Shown here: positions 56,828 through 64,000 of the stretch, in pieces | Layout of the letters: each line of letters opens with the position of its first letter | How positions within the stretch are numbered: the stretch's first letter is position 1 | Source: Microbacterium sp. Bi121 | Lineage (GTDB): Bacteria; Actinomycetota; Actinomycetes; Actinomycetales; Microbacteriaceae | Reading direction: 5' to 3' | Assembly (NCBI RefSeq): GCF_918698005.1 | Contig: NZ_CAKKLJ010000004.1 | Span: 248,001 to 312,000, forward strand | Length of the DNA: 64,000 nt | Program-made: the position numbers and the translations under genes | The notes under the pieces: generated by a model | Told to the model about the DNA's origin: nothing | Seen by the model: the letters and a program-made list of their open reading frames with translations, nothing else | Databases searched by the model: none

Positions 56828-58236
56828 GAGAACAATTCTCCCAGACGATCGCCGAGATGCCGGAGCCCGACGGAATTGGACGATTTCACGAGCACGCGAT
56901 CGCCGTCGCGCAGCTCGGTCTTCAAGTACTCGAAAGCGGCATCCTGATCCGGCAGATGGATGGCTTCGCTGTCCCACGATCCCTCGCCGACGGCAGAAAG
57001 GTACAGGCGACGCGCTTCGGGACCGACGACGACGATGCGTCTGATGTTCAGCCGCACGGCGAGCAGCCCGATCCTGTCGTGCTCCTCCCCCGCGGTCTCA
57101 CCGAGTTCGCTCATCGCACCGAGGACGGCGACCGTGCGTTCTTCGGGACCGGTGATCTGGGCGAGCGTTCGCAGGGCGGCGGCCATCGAATCAGGGCTGG
57201 CGTTGTACGCGTCGTTGATGATCCGGACGCGGTCGTTGCCCATCGGCTGCATCCGCCACCGCTCGGCTACCTCGACGGTCTCGAGTCGCGCGATCGCGTC
57301 GGCTGCGGAGACGCCGAGAGCGCCGGCGGCCGTGATCGCGGCCAGCGCGTTGCTGATGTGGTGGGCGCCGAGCACCTTCAGGTGGAGCGGGAGATCCCGG
57401 CCGTCTGCGGTGATGGTCGCTCGAGTGCCGTCTGCGGCGACCTGCACGTCGGATGCTCGCACCGTTGCCGTCTCGCTCTGCCCGAATCCGAGCACGGTCA
57501 TCCCGCGGCTCTCGGCCGCATCGGCCATCGCCGCGACCCGCGGGTCATCGACGTTCAGCACCGCCGTGCCGTCGGCGCGGGATGCCGTGACGAGCTCGGC
57601 CTTGGCCTTCGCCGTGGCCTCGATCCCGCCGAATCCACCGGCATGGGCCATTCCGACCATGAGCACGACCGCGACATCCGGTTCGACGAGGCCTGCGAGC
57701 TTGGCGATGCTCCCCGGCGCAGCCGCGCCGAACTCGCTCACGAGATACTTCGTGTTCTCGGTCACGCGCAGCATCGTCACCGGAGCGCCGACCTCGTTGT
57801 TGTACGAGTTGATAGGCGACACGGTCTCGCCGTCGTCCTGCAGGATGCGGGCGAGGAAGTTCTTGGTCGTCGTCTTGCCGTTCGATCCGGTGATGCCGAC
57901 GATCTTCAGCATCCCGCCCTCACGAACGCGCGCGACGACGGCGCTGGCCAGCGCTCCCAGCGCTTCGACGACATCCGCCACGACGATCTGCGAGACCGCG
58001 TCGTCGACCATGTGCTCGACGATGGCGAGACGTGCTCCGTTCGCGACGGCCGCCCCCACGAAGCGGTGCCCGTCGGTCTCGGCGCCGGGCTTGGCGACGA
58101 AGATGCCGCTCTGGCTCATGTTTCGCGAGTCGGTGTCGACGACTCCGTCCACGACGGTCTCGGCGGCGTCGGAGCCCGCGAGGTGGAGATCGCCGCCGGT
58201 GATGGATGCGATCTCGGCGAACGACAGGGCGATCAT
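56824..58236 (-). CDS. murF: UDP-MurNAc-tripeptide:D-Ala-D-Ala ligase
   Basis: Adds D-Ala-D-Ala to the UDP-MurNAc-tripeptide. The protein of 470 residues has the ATP loop GSNGKTTTKN at 117-126 and the NDAYNASPDSM motif, which is specific for MurF rather than MurE. It lies 28 bases after ftsI. In most dcw clusters murE sits in exactly this position between ftsI and murF, and it is absent here. Confidence 0.96.
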   Translation of the reverse strand: MIALSFAEIASITGGDLHLAGSDAAETVVDGVVDTDSRNMSQSGIFVAKPGAETDGHRFVGAAVANGARLAIVEHMVDDAVSQIVVADVVEALGALASAVVARVREGGMLKIVGITGSNGKTTTKNFLARILQDDGETVSPINSYNNEVGAPVTMLRVTENTKYLVSEFGAAAPGSIAKLAGLVEPDVAVVLMVGMAHAGGFGGIEATAKAKAELVTASRADGTAVLNVDDPRVAAMADAAESRGMTVLGFGQSETATVRASDVQVAADGTRATITADGRDLPLHLKVLGAHHISNALAAITAAGALGVSAADAIARLETVEVAERWRMQPMGNDRVRIINDAYNASPDSMAAALRTLAQITGPEERTVAVLGAMSELGETAGEEHDRIGLLAVRLNIRRIVVVGPEARRLYLSAVGEGSWDSEAIHLPDQDAAFEYLKTELRDGDRVLVKSSNSVGLRHLGDRLGELFS

Positions 58237-58264
58237 GACATCTCCATGCGCGGCGTGAAGCCGG

Positions 58265-60046
58265 CTACTTGAACTTGGGCAGCGGGTCGTCCATCGGCTC
58301 CGTCGAGGGCGAGACGCGGTAGGTCTTCAAGACCTGCGTCATGGCCTTCTGGAAGGCGGATGCGGTGGCTGCGGACGATGTAATCCTAGTCGGCTGGTCG
58401 AGGGTGACGACGACGACGTACTGCGGATCGTCGATCGGAGCGATGCCGACCATGCTCGTGTAGTAGACGCCCTTCTTGAGTCCGCCCTTGCCGTCGGAGA
58501 TCTCTGCCGTACCGGTCTTGATGCCGATGCGGTAGCCGGGGACCTTGATCTGATCGGCGAGGCCGCCCTGTACGGCGACGTTCTCGAGCATGCGCTGCAG
58601 CTGGGATGCCGTGCTCTTCTTGATGATCTGCTCATGGCCGGGGGCGTCAGGGGTGACGACGGTGCCGTCTTCGTACGTGCACGACTCGATGAGCGAGAGG
58701 TCGATCTTCTCGCCGCCGTTGCCGATCGCCTGGTAGACGTTGGCCAGCTGGGGCGCGGTGACCGTGTAGTGCTGCCCGAAGGTCGTGGTGTAGAGCGACT
58801 GCGCGTCCCACTCGGACACCGGGTGGATCACACCTGTCGCCTCGCGGGGGAAGTCGATGGTCTTCTGCCCGACCCCGAATTTCTTCAGGTAGTCGTAACG
58901 CACCTGCGGGTCGACCATCGTGCCGAACTTCGACAGTGCGACGTTCGACGAGTCGATGAGGGCACCGGCGAGTGTGTACTGGTAGGCGCCGTGCACGAAG
59001 GCGTCGTTGATGACGGCGCCGTTGGGGAACTTCTCGTGCCCGGCTGCGGTCACCGTCGTGTTCATGTCGACGGCACCCGAGTCGAGCAGGGCGGCTGAGG
59101 TGACGGCCTTGAATGTCGAACCGGGCTCGAAGGTGTTGCCGAAGACCTTGGTGCCCCAGTCATCCGGGGACGAGGCGTCCAGATCGTTCGGGTCGAGCGC
59201 CGGCCACTCGGCCGCCGCCCGGATCTTGCCCGTCTTGATCTCGACGACGGTGACCGTGCCCGACTGCGCCTTCTGCTTCTGCGCCTCCTCGGCGATCATC
59301 TGCTGCAGATACCAGTTCAGGTCGCTGTTGATCGTCAGCTGCACCGTGCCGCCGTCGACGGCATCCACGGTGCGCTCGCTTCCGGGAATCGTCACGCCGT
59401 CCTTGCCGCGCAGGTACGTGCGCTCACCGCTCGTCGGCGCGAGGCACTTGCTCTCCATCTGCTCGATGCCCGCCTTGCCCTCGCCGGCCGAGTTCATGTA
59501 CCCGACGACGTTCCCGGCGACGGCGCCGTTCGGATAGACGCGGGTCTCACGCGGCTTGGCGTAGACGTAGAGAAGGCCGAGGTCACGGAGCTCGAGGTAC
59601 TTCTCGGTGCTCAATCCGTTCGCCAGCTGGTAGTACTGCGAGCTCGCGTCCTTCTCGAGGTTCGCGGCGACGGCGGAGCGGAGCTCCTCAGGGTCCTGCC
59701 CGATGATCGCGGCGATCTTGTCCGACGCCTCTGCCCACGGCACCTTCGGCGGGTTCTTGGCATCGTCCTCGAGCTTCTGCATCAGACTCGGGCTGAGCTG
59801 AGCGTCGTAGACCTTCACGCTCGACGCGAGAGTGATGCCGTTCTGATCGACGATCGAGCCCCGGTCGCCGTAGATGGTGTCAGTGCTTCCGAGCTGACCG
59901 ACGTGCAGGGAGTCCTCGACGTGGTCGTTGGCGCTCACGACCTGGATATCGACCAGACGCACCACGAACGCCGAGAGGACGGCGAGGATCACGGCGAGGG
60001 CGACGACGGTCCGGCGGCGCGGGCCGCGCGTTGCTCGAGTGGTCAT
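58265..60046 (-). CDS. ftsI: Septal transpeptidase FtsI (PBP3, class B)
   Basis: The penicillin-binding protein that cross-links septal peptidoglycan, 593 residues. It has one membrane segment (about 13-36), an N-terminal pedestal domain, and a transpeptidase domain with Ser310-Thr-Phe-Lys313, Ser366-Ser-Asn368 and Lys510-Thr-Gly. It works with FtsW. In group-B peptidoglycan the cross-link starts from the D-Glu alpha-carboxyl bridge, so its acceptor would be unusual; this is inferred from the likely genus and not from this sequence. Confidence 0.96.
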   Translation of the reverse strand: MTTRATRGPRRRTVVALAVILAVLSAFVVRLVDIQVVSANDHVEDSLHVGQLGSTDTIYGDRGSIVDQNGITLASSVKVYDAQLSPSLMQKLEDDAKNPPKVPWAEASDKIAAIIGQDPEELRSAVAANLEKDASSQYYQLANGLSTEKYLELRDLGLLYVYAKPRETRVYPNGAVAGNVVGYMNSAGEGKAGIEQMESKCLAPTSGERTYLRGKDGVTIPGSERTVDAVDGGTVQLTINSDLNWYLQQMIAEEAQKQKAQSGTVTVVEIKTGKIRAAAEWPALDPNDLDASSPDDWGTKVFGNTFEPGSTFKAVTSAALLDSGAVDMNTTVTAAGHEKFPNGAVINDAFVHGAYQYTLAGALIDSSNVALSKFGTMVDPQVRYDYLKKFGVGQKTIDFPREATGVIHPVSEWDAQSLYTTTFGQHYTVTAPQLANVYQAIGNGGEKIDLSLIESCTYEDGTVVTPDAPGHEQIIKKSTASQLQRMLENVAVQGGLADQIKVPGYRIGIKTGTAEISDGKGGLKKGVYYTSMVGIAPIDDPQYVVVVTLDQPTRITSSAATASAFQKAMTQVLKTYRVSPSTEPMDDPLPKFK

Positions 60047-60085
60047 GCGGCTCTCTCCGTGTCCTTGTCAGCGGTCGTGTCGATA

Positions 60086-60658
60086 TCAGCGGGTGGTGGG
60101 GCTGGGAAGGCCGTCGGTGATCGCCGGCGGCAGATCCGGGTCCTTCTTCGTGCTCGCGTCGGCCTTCTCCTCGGCCGCGGCCTCCTTGGCGTCATCCTCG
60201 AGGAGGGCGTTGTGCACGGCGCCGGCTCCGGTCGGATTCACCGTTGAGCTCCAGCTCGCCTCGGAGTTCGCGCCGATCACTGCGGAGTCGCTCAGCCGCA
60301 GGTACGACGCGGGGCCGGCCACGACGAGACCGAGGTGATCGGCCTTCGTGGCCAGCAGCTGCGGCGACGAGATGCCGGCGAGATCGTCGTGGAGGGCGCT
60401 GGCCTGAAGATCCAGTTCGCGCTGCTGCGACGTCAGGTCGGCGAGGACGAACGAGTCGTTGGTGATCGCGAGCGAGAGTCCGATCTGCGCGGCGGCGATC
60501 AACGCCGCACCCGACACGGCGACGAGCGCGTAGGCGAGCTTGGGACGCCGTGCGCGGGACGGCGCCGTGACGCTGGTGAGTCTGCGTCCTGGTCGTGCGG
60601 GACTCGGCGTCTGCGGCTGGGTCTGCGGCAGCACGGCTGCTGCGGTGGCGCGGCTCAT
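60086..60658 (-). CDS. ftsL: FtsL-like divisome protein
   Basis: A 190-residue protein at the ftsL position between rsmH and ftsI. It has a basic Pro-rich N-terminus, one membrane segment (about 42-63), then a short helical region (about 68-108) of the FtsL type, with leucine-rich spacing ([19 protein letters not shown]). The C-terminal 70 residues are an acidic, low-complexity tail, not part of the usual FtsL. The call rests on location and topology more than on sequence. The start overlaps the rsmH stop (ATGA). Confidence 0.8.
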   Translation of the reverse strand: MSRATAAAVLPQTQPQTPSPARPGRRLTSVTAPSRARRPKLAYALVAVSGAALIAAAQIGLSLAITNDSFVLADLTSQQRELDLQASALHDDLAGISSPQLLATKADHLGLVVAGPASYLRLSDSAVIGANSEASWSSTVNPTGAGAVHNALLEDDAKEAAAEEKADASTKKDPDLPPAITDGLPSPTTR

Positions 60659-61593
60659 GCGGCCTCCCTCAATCGCTCGGCGGCGCGCAGGCGCACCGGG
60701 ATGGCACGCGGGTTGCGCTGCTTCTCTTCTTCGCTGGCAAGCTCGGCGCCCTTCGTCAGCGTGCGGAACCGCGGTGCGTGTTCCGGCAGCTCGACGGGGA
60801 GTCCGGCCGGGGCGGTGGATGCGGATGCCGCCGCGAACGCCTGCTTGACGAGGCGATCCTCCAGCGACTGATAGCTCATGACGACGATGCGGCCGCCGAC
60901 GGCCAGGGCGTCCATCGCCGCGGGGATGGCATCGGCGAGCACGCTGAGCTCGGAGTTGACCTCGATGCGCAGCGCCTGGAACACCCGCTTGGCCGGATGG
61001 CCCGCGCGCTGAGCTGCGGCCGGTGTCGCCGCCTGGAGCAGGTCGACGAGGTCCTGCGATCGCACGAGGGGCTTGTCGTCGCGAGCCTGCACGATGAACC
61101 GCGCATAGCGCGCTGCCAGCTTCTCTTCGCCGTAGCGCTCGAAGATGCGGCGGAGGTTGCCTTCGCTGTAGGTCGCGAGGACCTCAGCGGCGGTGACGCC
61201 CTTCGTCTGGTCCATGCGCATGTCGAGCGGAGCGTCCTTGGAGTACGCGAAACCGCGATCCGCCTCGTCGAGCTGGAGGGACGAGACGCCGAGGTCCATG
61301 AGGATGGCCGATGCGCCGTGGGCGTGCAGCCCGATCTCGTCGTAGACCGTGTGGACGAGGGTGACGCGGTCGGCGAAACGCTCGAGCCGCTGACCGGCGA
61401 TGCGGAGGGCGTCGGTGTCACGGTCGAGGCCGATCAGCCGGATGCCGGGGAACCGCTCCAGCAGCGCCTCGGAGTGACCGCCCATGCCGAGCGTCGCGTC
61501 GACCACGATGGCGCCGTCGTGCGCGAGCGCGGGCGCCATCAGCTCGATGCAGCGCTCGAGCATGACGGGGGTGTGGATGTCACGGAGGTTCAT
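60655..61593 (-). CDS. rsmH: 16S rRNA m4C1402 methyltransferase
   Basis: Methylates N4 of C1402 in 16S rRNA. The protein of 312 residues has the SAM-binding region [16 protein letters not shown] near residues 30-45 and [13 protein letters not shown] near 97-109. The second gene of the dcw cluster, it lies 99 bases after mraZ and overlaps the ftsL start. Confidence 0.96.
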   Translation of the reverse strand: MNLRDIHTPVMLERCIELMAPALAHDGAIVVDATLGMGGHSEALLERFPGIRLIGLDRDTDALRIAGQRLERFADRVTLVHTVYDEIGLHAHGASAILMDLGVSSLQLDEADRGFAYSKDAPLDMRMDQTKGVTAAEVLATYSEGNLRRIFERYGEEKLAARYARFIVQARDDKPLVRSQDLVDLLQAATPAAAQRAGHPAKRVFQALRIEVNSELSVLADAIPAAMDALAVGGRIVVMSYQSLEDRLVKQAFAAASASTAPAGLPVELPEHAPRFRTLTKGAELASEEEKQRNPRAIPVRLRAAERLREAA

Positions 61594-61692
61594 GATCGTT
61601 TCCGGAGACCTGGGCCCTGATCCCCCTCCGCTTCTCGACCCGGCACCGGGGAAGTGTGTCGGGGCGGGAGCGGCGGGGCATCACAGCCGAGG

Positions 61693-62124
61693 TCAGAAGA
61701 GTCCGGGAATCACCTCCTGCTCCAGTTCTGAGTAGTTGTCCTCGCCTGCGGCGAGATAGTCGTTCCATGCAGCGGCATCCCAGATCTCGGCGTGAGCGCC
61801 GACGCCCGTGACGATGAGCTCCTTCTCGAGCCCTGCGTACTGCCGGAGGTGACCGGGGATGGTGATGCGGTTCTGGCTGTCCGGCATCTCGGCGCTCGCC
61901 CCCGAAAGGAACATGCGCAGAAAGTCACGGGCCTGCTTGTTGCTGAGCGGCGCTTGCCGGATCCGCTCGTGCATGGCCTCGAACTCGGCCGTGCTGAACA
62001 CGTAGAGGCACCGCTCCTGACCACGGGTGACGACGATGCCGCCGCCGAGGTCCTCGCGGAACTTGGCCGGAAGGATGACCCGGCCTTTGTCGTCGAGCTT
62101 CGGTGAATGCGTTCCCAGCAACAT
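61693..62124 (-). CDS. mraZ: Transcriptional regulator MraZ
   Basis: The ring-forming AbrB-fold regulator at the head of the dcw cluster, 143 residues with two SpoVT/AbrB-type repeats (about 5-50 and 78-122; [16 protein letters not shown] and [14 protein letters not shown]). It represses its own operon in other bacteria by binding tandem repeats upstream. Three such repeats with 10-base spacing are present 41-66 bases before the ATG. It has a strong ribosome binding site (GAGGGGG). Confidence 0.96.
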   Translation of the reverse strand: MLLGTHSPKLDDKGRVILPAKFREDLGGGIVVTRGQERCLYVFSTAEFEAMHERIRQAPLSNKQARDFLRMFLSGASAEMPDSQNRITIPGHLRQYAGLEKELIVTGVGAHAEIWDAAAWNDYLAAGEDNYSELEQEVIPGLF

Positions 62125-62164
62125 CGGCCATCACCCCCTCTACGTCCGGCCAACTCGAGGTGAG

Positions 62165-62190
62165 CCCCACTTTACTCCACTTTCCTCCAC
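62165..62190 (-). promoter_or_regulatory. MraZ box array (three tandem repeats)
   Basis: On the minus strand GTGGAG, GTGGAG and GTGGGG are spaced exactly 10 bases apart. This matches the TGGRG-N5 tandem layout that MraZ binds in other bacteria. They lie between the likely promoter and the mraZ start. Confidence 0.75.
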
Positions 62191-62283
62191 ATTCATATGG
62201 AGGATCGCGAAAAGAATGCCGTTTCCACGGATCGGTCGCGCGCTCCCCCGCGTGATTCCGGGGCTCACACCCCTGAAGCGCGA

Positions 62284-62310
62284 GTGGAGGGCAGTGGAGC
62301 GCCAGTGGAG
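62284..62310 (+). repeat. Second GTGGAG array, opposite orientation
   Basis: GTGGAG on the plus strand at 62284, 62294 and 62305 (spacings 10 and 11). It is inverted relative to the MraZ boxes nearer to mraZ. No plus-strand gene starts here. Confidence 0.55.
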
Positions 62311-62333
62311 GGAATCCACCTGGAAACGCAAAA

Positions 62334-62361
62334 AGACCCGGATGCGAATGCATCCGGGTCT
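62334..62361 (-). terminator. Rho-independent terminator of the DUF3040 gene
   Basis: AGACCCGGATGC and GCATCCGGGTCT form a perfect 12-pair stem with a four-base loop; read on the minus strand it ends in TTTTT. It isolates the DUF3040 transcript from the mraZ promoter. Confidence 0.85.
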
Positions 62362-62366
62362 GTGAA

Positions 62367-62387
62367 GTGGAGGTCCGTGGAGTGGAG
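62367..62387 (+). repeat. Third GTGGAG cluster
   Basis: GTGGAG on the plus strand at 62367, 62377 and 62382 (the last two overlap), just upstream of the terminator as seen from the DUF3040 gene. Same orientation as the second array. Confidence 0.45.
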
Positions 62388-62406
62388 GCCTCTGGAATCG
62401 ATCGGG

Positions 62407-62799
62407 TCAGTGACCGTCTTGGCGTCGATCCCAGCGGTCGTTCATGCGATCCATGAAGGATGACGAATTCTGCGGCGTCTTCGGCGAGGACTCGGTCTTG
62501 GGCGAACGGCCGGCGTCGTTGCGACGCACCGGGGTGACTGCGAGTATGACGCCGGCGAGCATCGCCGCGAATCCCACGACGCCGACGACGATGCTGACGA
62601 CGGGGCCGAGCTGGCTGCCCAGGGCGACGCCGGCGACGAGAGCGCCGATGCCGACGAGCAGCAGGACGGCGCCGTAGACGAGATTGCGGTAGCTGAGCGT
62701 GCGGTCACCAGACGGCGCGCTGACTATGTCGGCGTCGTTGTGAAGGAGATGACGTTCCATCTCATCGAGCAGACGCTGCTCCTGTTCAGACAGTGGCAT
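62407..62799 (-). CDS. DUF3040 membrane protein
   Basis: A 130-residue actinobacterial protein of unknown function. The N-terminus MPLSEQEQRLLDEMERHL is the clear DUF3040 signature. Two membrane segments lie at about 41-60 and 66-88, and a basic, serine-rich tail follows. It lies upstream of the dcw cluster on the same strand but ends in its own terminator, so it is probably a separate transcript. Confidence 0.88.
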   Translation of the reverse strand: MPLSEQEQRLLDEMERHLLHNDADIVSAPSGDRTLSYRNLVYGAVLLLVGIGALVAGVALGSQLGPVVSIVVGVVGFAAMLAGVILAVTPVRRNDAGRSPKTESSPKTPQNSSSFMDRMNDRWDRRQDGH

Positions 62800-62873
62800 G
62801 ACGCCCCCCTCGGGTAAGTGTCCTCCAGTTTACGCTCAGCGGAACGACTGAGGCTAGGTTTCCGCTGAGAACC

Positions 62874-62879
62874 TAAGCT
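62874..62879 (+). promoter_or_regulatory. -10 element of the polyprenyl synthase gene (predicted leaderless)
   Basis: TAAGCT, seven bases, then GTG. No ribosome binding site is present, so the GTG is likely the first transcribed codon. Confidence 0.5.
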
Positions 62880-62886
62880 GATTATC

Positions 62887-63975
62887 GTGCCCCTCTCCAG
62901 CCAAGTCCAGCAGGCCGTCCTCACCAGTCTGGATCGCTTCGCCGCCGACGTACGCGCAGAGTCGGCGGAGTACGGGCCGGATGCCCCTCTCTTCATCGAG
63001 TCGGCGGTCCAGACCCTGCAGGGCGGTAAGCGTCTGCGCGCACGGTTCTGCCACGCCGGGTGGAGCGCGGTGGCCCGCTTCGCGGACCGGGATGCCACGG
63101 AGACCGACGCACTCTGGGACCTGTGCGCCGCGCTGGAGATCTTCCAGTCGGCAGCGCTCGTGCACGACGACCTCATCGACAACTCCGACACCAGACGCGG
63201 CAGGCCGGCCGCGCATCGCGCGCTCCAGGCGCAGCACGTCGAGCGCGTCTGGAATGGCGATGCCGAGGGCTTCGGCCGGTCGGCGGCCATCCTGCTCGGT
63301 GACCTGCTGATCTCGTGGAGCGACGATCTGCTCGAGCGAGCGCTCGCGGGGCATCCGAATTCCGCTGACGTGCGCAGCGCGTACGCCCGTATGCGCCGCG
63401 ACGTGACGACGGGGCAGTTCCTCGACATCGCCGAGGAGTCCGCCTGGCGGGTGAACCCCGACGACGAGCACGCGGAGCGCGCGTTGCGCGTCGTCTCGCT
63501 GAAGTCAGCCAGGTACAGCATCGAGCAACCGCTCGCGCTGGGCGCGGCTCTGGCAGGCGGGGATGCCGCTCAGCAGGACGCGCTCCGCGCGTTCGGGCAT
63601 CCCATCGGCATGGCGTTCCAGCTGCGAGACGACGTCCTCGGCGTCTTCGGCGATGAATCGGTCACCGGAAAACCGACGGGAGACGACCTGCGCGAGGGGA
63701 AGCGGACGGTCCTTATCGCTCTCACCCGTGAGAACCTCGACAGCTCCGCCCGTCGCGTGCTCGACGATCTGCTCGGAGACCCCGAGCTCACAGCCGCACA
63801 GGTCGCCGCCCTGCAGGCGAAGATCATCGATTCGGGCGCCCTTGAGCGTGTCGAGACGATGATCCGCGACTACAGTGTGCAGGCCGACCGGGCTCTGACG
63901 GCCGCGCGGCTCGACAACGCATCGGTGAGCAACCTCCGCGAACTCGCGCGAGCGGCCACCGTGCGCACCGCCTGA
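62887..63975 (+). CDS. Polyprenyl diphosphate synthase
   Basis: A trans-type prenyl transferase of 362 residues that condenses isopentenyl diphosphate with allylic diphosphates. The first aspartate-rich motif is Asp94-Asp-Leu-Ile-Asp98 with DTRRG after it, and the second begins at Asp248-Asp249. The residues before the first motif (FQSAALVH) have no aromatic chain-length floor at the nearest position, which suggests a product of C20 or longer. The product (geranylgeranyl, menaquinone side chain or other) cannot be fixed. The window ends 25 bases after the stop. Confidence 0.92.
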   Translation: MPLSSQVQQAVLTSLDRFAADVRAESAEYGPDAPLFIESAVQTLQGGKRLRARFCHAGWSAVARFADRDATETDALWDLCAALEIFQSAALVHDDLIDNSDTRRGRPAAHRALQAQHVERVWNGDAEGFGRSAAILLGDLLISWSDDLLERALAGHPNSADVRSAYARMRRDVTTGQFLDIAEESAWRVNPDDEHAERALRVVSLKSARYSIEQPLALGAALAGGDAAQQDALRAFGHPIGMAFQLRDDVLGVFGDESVTGKPTGDDLREGKRTVLIALTRENLDSSARRVLDDLLGDPELTAAQVAALQAKIIDSGALERVETMIRDYSVQADRALTAARLDNASVSNLRELARAATVRTA

Positions 63976-64000
63976 GCCGCGCGGCTGCCCGAATTCAGGC

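Overview
The window looks like chromosome of a high-GC Gram-positive actinobacterium, most likely a Microbacterium or a close relative in Microbacteriaceae. The evidence is the GC-rich codon use, an actinobacterial bcc/aa3 respiratory chain (di-haem QcrC, fourth oxidase subunit CtaF), a division cluster with SepF and DivIVA but no FtsA, and many start codons placed 6-8 bases after a TANNNT -10 element, as in leaderless actinobacterial mRNAs. The genus is an inference. I see no rRNA, tRNA, CRISPR array, transposase or phage gene, and no gene-free stretch longer than about 300 bases.

Region 1 (1-17 kb). uvrB (cut by the window edge), a DUF4126 membrane protein, an MFS exporter and coaE lie at one end and rpsA at the other. 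These housekeeping genes usually sit close together in actinobacteria; here about 12 kb separates coaE from rpsA. The interval holds a SipW-type signal peptidase with two secreted candidate substrates, a two-component system with a degenerate GGDEF membrane protein, and a tightly overlapping six-gene unit ssuB-ssuA-ssuC-acs-metY-CoA-binding protein that appears to link organosulfur uptake to homocysteine synthesis and acetate recovery.

Region 2 (17-33 kb). A translationally coupled lipoprotein/PKD-like secreted pair and a free-standing 5'-3' exonuclease are followed by trpD, a polymerase-less PolX/PHP protein and a CynX-type transporter. Divergent from trpD is ctaE-qcrC-qcrA-qcrB, which converges, across a rhodanese gene and strong terminators, on ctaC-ctaD-ctaF. 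Together these encode a complete menaquinol:oxygen supercomplex. erpA and an M20 dipeptidase follow.

Region 3 (33-46 kb). A DUF3043 protein, pyrD, nrdR, hisD, an unrecognised membrane protein and dnaE come first. Then comes a module of unknown function: a DUF6230 secreted protein, a DUF6114 membrane protein and a further secreted protein. It is divergent from a TetR regulator, and a perfect palindrome overlaps the -35 of the module's promoter. This is the best candidate in the window for an uncharacterised system.

Region 4 (44-64 kb). This is the cell wall and division (dcw) cluster, read leftwards: mraZ-rsmH-ftsL-ftsI-murF-mraY-murD-ftsW-murG-murC-ftsQ-ftsZ-yggS-sepF-yggT-divIVA-lspA-rluD. 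Two expected members are absent, murE (between ftsI and murF) and pgeF/yfiH (between ftsZ and yggS). Both absences would fit the unusual group-B peptidoglycan of Microbacterium. MraZ-type 10-bp repeats precede mraZ, and further copies of the same hexamer lie upstream in the opposite orientation. A DUF3040 protein and a polyprenyl diphosphate synthase close the window.
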